From Euclidia mi (lineage: Eukaryota; Arthropoda; Insecta; Lepidoptera; Erebidae): a stretch of 64,000 bases of DNA. The notes beneath the pieces were generated by a model, which was given only the letters and a program-made list of their open reading frames with translations, did no database searches and was not told the origin of the DNA. Positions within the stretch are counted from its first letter, which is position 1, and every line of letters begins with the position of its first letter. Location: NCBI GenBank assembly GCA_944739405.2, contig OX123193.2, positions 21,131,516 through 21,195,515 on the forward strand, given 5' to 3'. A program made the translations under genes and the position numbers. Of this stretch, positions 54,741-63,094 are shown in pieces.

Positions 54741-55811
54741 CTAATTTCTTTCAGTAGGTTTCAATTGACTAAACTCCTTGCAATGACTTAATGAGTGACT
54801 ATCCTTGCACATAGCACAAACTCTTCCTGTAACTGGAGTGGCGACGTGACATGAACGCTCTTTGATTGGCCTGTTAACGCTTGTACTATTCTGACTGATT
54901 AATTCAAGGGTGCGGAATTTTGTCTCCATAAATCTCTTAAGATCGAACCATGTAGGTAACAAATCCGAATTTTCCCTATATGCGAATTCTTCCCAGTTCT
55001 TGTGTGTCTCTGAGTCCATCTTCTGTACTAGAAGATATATAAGTACTGGATCCCAAGAGGCAACAGGAATATTTAAATTTTCTAAGTTATTTAAACACTC
55101 GGTGGTTGTATCTAACAAGCCCTTTAGCTGAACAGCAGATTGAGTAAACATCTTCTTTTGGTTAAACAATCTCTTCATAGTACAATTCAATATTAAGCGT
55201 TTGTTGCCGTATCTACTTTTCAAAATCTCCCATGCATGTAGATAACTACAAGCAGTAACCTGTATGTGCTTCAACAGCGACTCGGCCTCTTGCGTAACAC
55301 TGGTCTTCAAATAATGAAGCTTTTGCACGTCGCTGAGTGAAGGGTTATCGTGCACCAAAGAAGTAAACAAATTTTGAAATGTTTGCCATGCTTCGTAATT
55401 ACCGGAGAACTTAGGTAACTGTGTTTTTGGTAAATGTACAATATTATTCTGCGGGCTTGTAAAACTATTGTTTGCAGACGCTGAATCTCTGGCTGACTTG
55501 TCCGCCAACTTCGTAAGCATATCATGCAAGTCTCGCTGTAGCACATTATACAAATCCTCGTAGATATAAAACTCGTCATTTAAAAAATACGGCAAAGTTC
55601 CTTTGACTTCCTTTGGTGTAATCTTCACAAGATCTTGATGCGCAATCTTGAACGATTTCCAGTAATCATCAATAATCTTCATACGCGCTTCTATATAACC
55701 TCGTGTCCGGCGCGCTTTGGGACATTTTCTCAAGTTAGTTTGTGTCTTTTGTAGAAGGTTTGCAGTATCTTCCAACACGCTGATAAGCTGTTGTTGTTCT
55801 GTATTAGCCAT
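54741..55811 (-). CDS. BEL/Pao gag (interrupted by UAG before the zinc knuckle)
   Basis: 356 codons from an ATG at 55809-55811 to a UAG. It contains the BEL/Pao gag region (LPKFSGNYEAWQTFQNLF near residues 132-150, EILKSRYG, LIYLLVQKMD) and a first cysteine cluster near the end (CAMCKDSHSLSHC). Reading resumes in the same frame directly after the UAG with the CCHC zinc knuckle, so the stop splits gag itself rather than gag from pol. A nonsense mutation is the simplest explanation. Gag forms the particle that packages element RNA. Confidence 0.88.
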   Translation of the reverse strand: MANTEQQQLISVLEDTANLLQKTQTNLRKCPKARRTRGYIEARMKIIDDYWKSFKIAHQDLVKITPKEVKGTLPYFLNDEFYIYEDLYNVLQRDLHDMLTKLADKSARDSASANNSFTSPQNNIVHLPKTQLPKFSGNYEAWQTFQNLFTSLVHDNPSLSDVQKLHYLKTSVTQEAESLLKHIQVTACSYLHAWEILKSRYGNKRLILNCTMKRLFNQKKMFTQSAVQLKGLLDTTTECLNNLENLNIPVASWDPVLIYLLVQKMDSETHKNWEEFAYRENSDLLPTWFDLKRFMETKFRTLELISQNSTSVNRPIKERSCHVATPVTGRVCAMCKDSHSLSHCKEFSQLKPTERN

Positions 55812-56373
55812 TGCTTCACGTAAACACGTATGTAATAATCTTCAAATTATTCAACACAGCTGATACTCGATGCAAATAGGTAACTCCGTAATGATATCTC
55901 GATAGATAAAATTATGTTGTAAACAACTCGCCAATTCTCACAAAAAAGGGTCAGCGTAGCTCGACTCAGTTAGAAGCCTATTGTTCTCGTAGTGCAGATG
56001 TTCACAGGTACGATCCGGCTCAATTTCGACCATATGATGTGTGTGATAAGGTTCAAATTTGCTTGGGTTGTATTAGGAAAATGATATACGTGTTGTTCGT
56101 TTGCGGATTTATTAGCAACTGGTTTTGATTGGCACAACATCTTCATTTTATAGAATTAAAACTAAGACAACATATGTATAACTAGCTAGTTACGTTACCT
56201 AACCGAGCAGCCGTTGCTGTGAATACAATTCTTACTCCAACAATATTTATTTACAGAAAATTACAGAGTTTACGTGAAACCCGGATTTGGTACAATTAAG
56301 AAGTGCAATATTGCCATTGAACAATATTGGAGATTGCAAAATCTGTACATGTATTTAACATTCATCCTGCCTG
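55812..56373. other. Non-coding, upstream of BEL/Pao gag
   Basis: Should contain the untranslated leader and possibly a remnant 5' LTR, but no terminal TG...CA repeat, polyadenylation signal or primer-binding site could be assigned by eye. Confidence 0.35.
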
Positions 56374-56453
56374 TTAGGGCTTCTACGCACAATGCGGTTA
56401 AACGGGCGGCTAGCCGCACTCCGGTTAACCACATAGTGCGTAGGAGCCCTTAA
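56374..56453. mobile_element. Very short MITE (80 bp) with 28-bp inverted ends
   Basis: TTAGGGCTTCTACGCACAAT at 56374 and the inverse of its partner TTAAGGGCTCCTACGCACTA, to about 56453, both lead inward to GCGGTTAA/GTGGTTAA. A 20-nt middle contains GGGCGGCTAGCCGC. The arms differ at a few positions. No target duplication is certain (TTA at both ends). Confidence 0.65.
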
Positions 56454-57041
56454 ACTAGGGTAACCGTTATCTTAAGAGGCAATTTTGTCCCATAAACCAA
56501 AATCTTAGATTTGACCTGCAGATAAATGCTAGTCTTGGTCATCACCATCATCGTCCTAGCATTATCTTGACTGCACAACCAGTGTAATGCTAATGAATAG
56601 AATAAGTACTTTAATTAATTTTATTATAACTGATATGAAAGATTTAATTTGATGTTTTATGAAACATTTCAAACTTTCAAATTCAAATTAGTTTATTTGC
56701 ATAAAACAGGTTTACATAGTTGGTAAGTACATAAATTTAAATATAAGTGCGCTGATTTATAACCCAGAATAGGTGTGCAAATTTTGAGGTAAAATAAAAA
56801 TACTAATAGCATGCCTCAGAGTGTAACAAATTATAGTATACAATAATAATTATTCTACTAACAATTGTCACTGGTTTTATCATAATTTAAAAATAAAAGA
56901 ATTCCAGATGTCATACAGTATAAAAAGTAATCTAAATGTCAAAGAAATAAAAAAATAAGTCATGCTAAAAGTCAAAAGGAAAATAAAAATGTCAATAGTT
57001 ATAACAATTCTCAATAATTATACATTGAAAATACATGTGTG

Positions 57042-58229
57042 CTACATTTTGTCTGATAAATAGTCATAAACATTATAATAACATTTTTCAATAAGAAGCT
57101 TTTTTAACTTCATTTTGAATAAATTCAAATTTATATCCTTAATGTCATTCGGTAACTTATTAAATATCTTTGGAGCCATGGCGAAAACACTTCTGTGCAT
57201 CAGAGTGGTGTTTGTCTTGCATAAGCATAATCGGCTTTTGTCTCTTAGTGCTCGACTTGACCCATCCGCTGCGAATATAAGTAAGTGTGGATTGACTTTA
57301 ACAAAAACTGCTACTTCATATATGTAGATAGATGGCAATGTCAAAATATTATATTTTCTAAAGAAATACTGGCAGCTATCAGTCACTGGCAAAGAGAACA
57401 TAGCCCTTAGGCAGCGTTTCTGACTCTTAAAAATAATTTCTTTATCTACAGAGTTCCCCCAGAAAATGACTCCATATCTGAGCACCGACTCTACTAGACC
57501 GTGATATGCAATTAGAAGGGCATTGGTGTCTACTATTTGAGCGAGTTCATGTAATGCATATACTGACTTGCTAACCCTCTTACATAACTGTTCTATATGT
57601 GGTTTCCATGTTATTTTCTTATCGATTATAATACCTAGAAATTTTGTGTAGTCTACTTCTTTTAGGGTTTGGTTGTTAACACATACTTTCAGGGCATCTG
57701 CTGTTAGAGTACGCTGACTAAAATGCATAAGCGTGGTTTTACCTACATTGGCTTTCAAGTAATTTACATTCAGCCAGTTAACAGCTGAGCTCAAAGCATT
57801 ATTAATATCCTTTTCATATGTGTTCTTATTTTTACATTTAATTGAAATTGTGCTATCATCCGCAAAAAGAGTCATTGGATTATCAGTTACATTTGGTAGG
57901 TCATTTATATATATTATGAATAATAATGGGCCCAATACACTGCCCTCGGGCACACCATAGTGTTTATTTCGCGGTTCAGATTGATATATCTCTTCCCCTC
58001 TTGTGACAGTATTAATTCTAGTGACTTCAGTGTATTGAATTCGATTTTTTAAGTAGGATGCAAAAAGTCTTAACACGTTACCTCTTATACCATAAGCATT
58101 TAGTTTGCCCAGGAGAATAGTGTGGTCTACATGATCGAATGCCTGAGTCATGTCCATATATATAGAATAGACAGGTACTCTGTTATCAAAATTCATCATT
58201 ACAAATTTCAAAAAGTCAAATATTGCCAT
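57042..58229 (-). pseudogene. LINE-C reverse transcriptase, C-terminal two thirds
   Basis: 395 codons including MDMTQAFDHVDHTILL (first catalytic Asp, residue 26), GVPEGSVLGPLLFIIYINDL, catalytic FADD at 122-125, NVGKTTLMHFSQR, and the RT C-terminal part (ITWKPHIEQLCKRVSKSVYAL, YGVIFWGNS, FKSQKRCLRAMF). It ends at KKLLIEKCYYNVYDYLSDKM. The frame actually opens a little upstream of 58229 (EQKGFRCNKSINMAIF), beyond a frameshift near 58305. The catalytic residues are intact. Confidence 0.85.
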
Positions 58230-58308
58230 ATTTATTGATTTATTGCATCTGAAGCCCTTTTGTTCTTTTACCAGAATACAATTACTTTCGAGATAGTCAT
58301 TAAGTTCC

Positions 58309-58749
58309 CTATGTATATCCTATAATCCCTATAATCTTAGATAGAATAGGCACCAAGGCTATTGGTCTGTAATTGTTCATGTTATCCCTACTTTCTTTCT
58401 TAAACAAAGGTTTTATGATTACAGCTTTTAATGTATCAGGAAATACTCCCACTTCTATGCATAAATTAATTATATAGCTGATATGCTGACAAATATTAGT
58501 AGCAACGTATTTTATAACTTTAGTGCATAAGCCATCATACCCTACACTGTTTGTGTTTTTAATGTTCCTTATGATATGCCATACATCAAGTGGCGAGCAT
58601 GGCTTCATAAACATAGATTTTAGCCTAGAATATACATACATAGAATACTGTGCTCTGTTTGGTAAACTATTTGGGACAATTTTATCAATAAAATTATTAT
58701 TAAAGGCATTACATATAATTCTAGGATCAGTCAAGGTTTTGCCATGCAC
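58309..58749 (-). pseudogene. LINE-C reverse transcriptase, N-terminal part
   Basis: 146 codons including NTNSVGYDGLCTKVIKYVA, GVFPDTLKAVIIKPLFKK and NNYRPIALVPILSKI (RT blocks 0-2). It is in a different frame from both neighbours: one frameshift lies near 58735 (to the endonuclease) and one near 58305 (to the rest of RT). Confidence 0.85.
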
Positions 58750-59716
58750 CTTTAGTTATATTATTTATTGACTCTCTTGGAGTATTTTGCTTTGCACTAT
58801 TTATTATTTTCCATGCTGTTTTTACTTTGTTTTTTGATGTTTTAATGAAATCAATATTTTGTGCTCGCTGTGTTAATTTCATTATTTTCTTGAACAACTT
58901 ACTGTAGTGCTTAAGTTTATATTTATTATCCTCGTTTTTTGGAATCTTAAGGTAATGCCATAAGAGCATTCGTTTTTTTATGCTACATGCTTTTACTCCA
59001 CGTGAAACCCATTTTTGCTTTTTGTGTGCGTTAATTGTGATAAGTTTATATGGAATACAGAGATTATAAAATAATAAAAATAATTCATGATAATTATTGA
59101 AAGCTAGATTTGGGTCATCAGTAGCATACATGTCTGAAAAAGCTAAGTTCATTATGCAATTATAAAATTTTTCTATGTTTTCTGAACTATAGTCTCTATG
59201 TTTAATTCTCCATTGTTTGATTAAACATACCTTTTTAACATGACAATGCAGTAATTGGGTGGTGTGATCTGATAATGCTAATTCCAAAATACTTGATTTA
59301 CATTGATGGGTCAGTTTGTGTGCAAAGTTATCAATACATGTCAAGCTAATTTTCCTAGTAGGTTCTCTAAATTCTAATGTCAGATTATAGTTAAAAAGTA
59401 AAGATTCAGATTCCAATGTTACTTTATTTTGTTTTAGAATATTAATATTAAAATCACCCGCTATTATGATGTTATGTTTTTTATAAGTCTTATTTATGTA
59501 ATTAAGTGTCTTATCAAAGCTGTAAAAAAATATACTAAGGTTATTGGCTTGAGGAGTTCTATAAATACATACAACTATAAGTTTATAGTCAATTAGTTCC
59601 ACAGCACAACATTCGAAACTGGAGGACACTGACATAGTTCTAATTTTAGGAATAGTTTTCCATAGATGGCCCTTTTTTATGAAAATGCACGATCCTCCCC
59701 TATTAGACACATGCAT
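58727..59716 (-). pseudogene. LINE-C endonuclease (C-terminal part) and linker
   Basis: 329 codons of APE-type endonuclease: SNRGGSCIFIKKGH at 4-17, VVCIYRTPQ, IIIAGDFNINIL with G87-D88-F89-N90, and ELALSDHTTQ with SDH at 149-151. The linker follows (KKQKWVSRGVKACSIKKR, KTAWKIINSAK). Its N-terminal endonuclease motif (ICVTEH) lies in the preceding frame, across a 1-nt shift near 59700. Confidence 0.85.
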
Positions 59717-60384
59717 GCTGCTAAGTGAAAATTAGCAATCATACAGAGGTCTTCATGACCCGACATCATAACGTGTTCTGTGACACAGATTACATCAATA
59801 TGTATGTTTTTATTAGATAACTCTTTTAAGCAAACGCTAAGCTTGTCTATGCTATCATACTTAAGGTTTAAATTTGAATCCAGGATATAGGCGTATTCAT
59901 GCGTTAAGTTATCAAGGTACAGTAACTGATTGAACATGTTAACCCTGGAATTATATAAATTAGCATAAAAAGCATTTTTAAATGTTGGCAAAGTAATTAT
60001 TATGTTAGTGTGATTGTTAGACTGTAACGCACTTCGTATATTAGTGACTTGATCAATGTAATTATTTGACGCTCTAAAGTCATCCTCGCCTATTATTATA
60101 TTACAAAAATTATTCATAGTAAATCCTTTCAATTTTTTGTCAATATCAGTTAATAGTTGATTTATTCCTACATTAGGAATTATGAAATGACATATAACGT
60201 AATTTTTACTGAAGTAGTGTTCTGCTAATGATGTAATGTTATTATTTACTTTGTTTGCGCTTAAAATACACAACTTATTTTTTGTAACTTGATGATCTTG
60301 TGGAAGAGCCTGGTAAATTTTGTTGGAATTTTTCTCAGTAGTGCTTCGTCCTGTGGCGTTTTGCAGTATGACTGACCTGTTACT

Positions 60385-60428
60385 TGTTCTGGACCATGAG
60401 ATTCTTATGAATCTCATGGTCCAGAACA
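60385..60428. repeat. Perfect 20-bp hairpin, loop TTAT, in LINE-C
   Basis: TGTTCTGGACCATGAGATTC (60385-60404) and its exact inverse (60409-60428) are separated by TTAT. It lies in the coding frame of LINE-C between the coiled coil and the esterase-like domain without breaking the frame. Confidence 0.9.
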
Positions 60429-60521
60429 TATCTGTTTGAACCTGTTTGTGTTCCAGTAATTTCTGAATTTGTCTTTTCTTTGGGGTCGATGTTCCTAATT
60501 TCGCCGGGCTGTGAGTAATTT

Positions 60522-60928
60522 GGCCGTGTGGTTGACGGCATAGAAAACAAGTGTCACCACCCCCCTATCTACCCGTGGGTGTCGTAAGAGGCGACTAAGG
60601 GATAACGCGATGCAAATACCTTCTTTGCGTAGAGACGGAAAACTCGACATCAAACCCTATACGACTGCCTCGTTGGTCTCGCGGCATAAATGTGCGCGTG
60701 GGATCGGGAGGTCCCGAGTTCGATTCCTGGGTCGGGCAGTGTTATTGGCTTTTTCTGTCACGAAATTCTCAGTAGCAGCACGGAGTCTGGAAATGTGCCC
60801 GGTACGGCAATAGGCTCGCCTCTTATTACGTGGGACTGAAGTATATCTAGCGAAAAGTGGGTGTAGAAATACACCTCTGCCTACCCCTTCGGGGATAAAA
60901 GGCGTGATGTTATGTATGTATGTATGTA
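60522..60928 (+). mobile_element. Full-length SINE S1 inside LINE-C, 12-bp target duplication
   Basis: Bracketed by TGTGAGTAATTT at 60510-60521 and 60929-60940. It begins GGCCGTGTGGTTGACGGC, contains the tRNA-like part (CTGCCTCGTTGGTCTCGCGG, box B GAGTTCGATTCC near 60716), and ends GCCTACCCCTTCGGGGATAA, AAGGCGTGATGTTATG(TATG)n. Only about a dozen differences by eye from the copy at 25133-25538. It is in the opposite orientation to its host LINE and is younger than it. Confidence 0.93.
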
Positions 60929-61402
60929 TGTGAGTAATTTTTTTGTAGATTCTATTTTTGCACAATAGATCTCCAATTTTTACGTTCAATTCACTATTTT
61001 CTAAGGTAAGTGAATCTATTTCGTCATTAGCGCTATTTAGTTTCATTGTAAGACTATCAATTTGCTCCTTCAACTTAGTAATCGTATCGGTGTCTTCGTC
61101 TTGAGATATCTCTGGTACACTACGACTAGTGCCATCTAGTGAGTTCTCAAGACATTCACTGTCGTTATTATCTGAGAGTGATGTGTGCGCACGAGCCATT
61201 TTGTTTCTATGCGTGATATTTTAAGAAATTCATATTAATATTTTTATGAGTACAAGTTAAATTTCAAAAAGTGCTGGGACGTCCACAGAAGCGATCCTCC
61301 AACATCCCTTGTCAGGAGTGAGCTTCGTAACCAACGCGCCACGGCAGTCGTTGAAATATGAGGCCAAATAGGTGACAGTATGGTGCGAACGTGTTAAGCC
61401 GT

Positions 61403-61465
61403 ATACAGACTTTGCGAGGCATGCGCTGTGCGCCGTTCGTAGCGCATGCCTCGCAAAGTCTGTAT
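61403..61465. ncRNA. Perfect 25-bp hairpin with 13-nt loop
   Basis: ATACAGACTTTGCGAGGCAT (start of the 25-nt arm 61403-61427) is exactly mirrored at 61441-61465, around the loop GTGCGCCGTTCGT. It is symmetrical, so either strand would fold. It could be a MITE remnant or an RNA hairpin. Open frames on both strands here simply read the same palindrome. Confidence 0.45.
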
Positions 61466-61575
61466 CCACCTTTAGAATGATTGGTGATTGGTTCTTGCGC
61501 TTATTAATAGATGTCTCTGTACTAAAGTATATTACTGAGTTTATATTCTTATTTAATCTGTGTAGATACACTGAT

Positions 61576-61653
61576 TTGCCGACAGTGGTGTAGCCAATCA
61601 GGTGTTCGAAAGTAGTGTTTATTGTATGGATATCCTGTTTTGCCGACAGTGGT
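61576..61653. repeat. Short direct repeats TTGCCGACAGTGGT
   Basis: The 14-mer TTGCCGACAGTGGT occurs at 61576-61589 and 61640-61653, each followed within 20 nt by TAGCCAATCA (G/T)GTG. Probably a small, diverged tandem duplication of about 64 bp. Confidence 0.6.
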
Positions 61654-61689
61654 AACTTATTGAATAGCCAATCATGTGATGACTCGGCA

Positions 61690-62154
61690 ATTTGAATAGT
61701 AAACGATAATTGCAGATATTATTTATGTTAATATTTCCTAGGTTTACATGTTATTGTTCACTTTTTGCTAATGTTATTAATGTTTTTTCACTATAACTTA
61801 CAGTTTTTATCACGAATGTCCAATTGAGTGTTAATTATGTATTAATAATCACTTTAGTACGTGGTCTTGAATAGTTCACTGTTTTGGCACTATTAGATAG
61901 TTTGTTCACTTGTCATATATTATTTGCACAACGTAGTTTCACTAGAATTCAAAAGTAATGTATATTTTTAGGAAATAAATTTATAATTCGCAACTTAACC
62001 CGGAGCTATTTGTTTCCATGTAAGTGACAGATGTCAAAAGTCTTTATTCGTTATCTTGTTTTAATTAACGATTATTTGTTGAAAGTAAACCCATATTATT
62101 AAATTAATAACTGACCAATGTCAAATTTAATTCCAAGAACCTGAAGCCTATACA
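61690..62154. other. Non-coding, nothing recognised
   Basis: AT-rich sequence between LINE-C and the second large LINE-A copy. No gene or repeat recognised. Confidence 0.3.
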
Positions 62155-62810
62155 TACATAGACTCACGCCTGTTTCCGGGAGGGGTAGGCAGAGACTACG
62201 GAACGCCATTTGCAACGATCTTGACATATCTCTCTTGCTTCATTCACTCCCATCAGATTCCTCATGCATGCTCTTCTGTTCAGGGTGCTTCTAACCTGTC
62301 CTGTTTTTAGGATGTCTCCAATCTGGTCAGAGAACGTCCGCCTAGGTCTTCCCCTTCGTCCTGTCCCTTCCACACTTGCCTTATATATCTGCTTGGTCGG
62401 TCTTTCGTCATCCATCCTCTCCACGTGCCCAAACCATCTTAGCATACCTTTCTCGATGCTTGTCACTACATCTTCTTTTACCCCACAACACTCTCTTATC
62501 ACACAATTATTTACTCTGTCAGTCAAAGAAACACCACACATACTTCGCAGTGCTCTCATTTCTACAGCATTTATTCTACTTTCATGACTCTTCTGCCATA
62601 CCCAACTATCACTACCATACATAAGAGTAGGTACTAACACCCCTCTATGGACAGCCAAACGTGCCTTTTTGGACACGTTTAGGCTATTCATAAACGCCTT
62701 CAGAGCTCCATTCACTCTATTACCTGCATTAACTCTTCTTTCAATATCTTCTACATTCTTACCATCTCTTGTAAACAGCGTACCTAAATATACAAACTCA
62801 TTCACTATAT
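62155..62810 (-). pseudogene. LINE-A, second 5'-truncated copy (C-terminal 213 codons)
   Basis: One uninterrupted frame (62164-62805) from FVYLGTLFTRDGKNVEDIER through AGNRVNGALKAF, GMLRWFGHVERMDDERPTK and GTGRRGRPRRTFSDQIG to SAYPSRKQA and stop, followed by a short CATACATAG tail. It closely resembles the C-terminus of the 48775-50656 copy but lacks its stops and frameshifts. The RT catalytic part is missing. It therefore gives a cleaner view of the family's C-terminus. Confidence 0.88.
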
Positions 62811-63016
62811 ATTATTTTTTCGACACTGGTCTAATTTCCTTTACTTAGATTGAAAAGTTTTTATAATATATGTGGGTACCCCACAAGGTTTAAATCAGGG
62901 CCGTGAAAGCTCCGTACATGGGTAAATTTCATATAAATCAGCGCCATCTACCGATGATTGCAAGAAAAAAATTACATATATACCTCCATCCATCGTTACC
63001 CACCATCATCGTTAAG
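62811..63016. other. Non-coding, short
   Basis: Contains one of three nearby occurrences of the word CGCCATCTA (62942, 63211 and 63262) around the tRNA-like sequence. No gene. Confidence 0.3.
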
Positions 63017-63088
63017 ATCTGCGTGGCGCAGTGGAAGCGTGCTGGGCTCATAACTTAAAAGTACGTGGATCGAAACCACGCTTATCTA
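63017..63088 (+). tRNA. Decayed initiator tRNA-Met(CAT)-like sequence
   Basis: TGGCGCAGTGGAAGCGTGCT (63024-63043) is the D-arm and upper anticodon stem typical of eukaryotic initiator tRNA-Met. The anticodon CAT is at 63049-63051, and the T arm CGTGG-ATCGAAA-CCACG is intact, with the A and B box promoter elements. The 3' side of the anticodon stem (CTTAA instead of CCCAG) and most of the acceptor stem no longer pair, and there are no usual tRNA ends. It is a tRNA pseudogene or the head of a tRNA-Met-derived SINE rather than a working gene. Confidence 0.6.
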
Positions 63089-63094
63089 GAACTA

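Larger units (their letters stand above)
51558..55811 (-). mobile_element. BEL/Pao LTR retroelement, 3'-truncated
   Basis: Gag, protease, RT, RNase H and the beginning of integrase lie in one continuous reading frame of 1,418 codons, broken by two in-frame stops (codon 357, UAG; codon 1300, UAA). The order PR-RT-RH-IN and the RT/RNase H style are those of BEL/Pao (Belpaoviridae-type) elements. The catalytic core of integrase, everything 3' of it and the 3' LTR are missing: at about 51605 the sequence switches from integrase coding to a TAT-rich run. I could not find paired LTRs, so the 5' end is also unplaced. Old, defective copy. Confidence 0.9.
59677..61199 (-). pseudogene. LINE-C ORF1: coiled coil, esterase-like, then endonuclease start
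   Basis: ATG at 61199. The N-terminal part is a coiled coil (KLKEQIDSLTMKLNSANDEI, LENSELNVKI). The frame is broken by the SINE (60522-60928 plus one target copy) but is continuous once those 419 nt are discounted, since 770 minus 419 divides by 3. After it comes a region like the esterase-like ORF1 domain of CR1-type LINEs (LCILSANKVNNN, NIIIGEDDF, TNIIITLPTF, EYAYILDSNLNLKYD). This runs without a stop into the start of the endonuclease (NKNIHIDVICVTEH). The family function of ORF1 is RNA or membrane association. The esterase label is inferred. Confidence 0.7.
56674..61260 (-). mobile_element. LINE-C: CR1-like LINE carrying an S1 SINE
   Basis: On the minus strand: ORF1-type region (coiled coil plus esterase-like), endonuclease, RT, and a 3' UTR with AATAAAC near 56695 and a TTTGAA-repeat end near 56674. 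Possible target duplication ATTTCAAA at 56666-56673 and 61261-61268, though the sequence is simple. At least three frameshifts inactivate it, and a 407-bp SINE sits in ORF1. The RT and endonuclease resemble CR1/Jockey-type elements and are clearly different from LINE-A and LINE-B. Confidence 0.85.

Noticed and set aside
51188..56373. LTRs for the BEL/Pao element.
   Set aside because: Comparison of the sequences on both sides by eye found no matching direct repeats with TG...CA ends.
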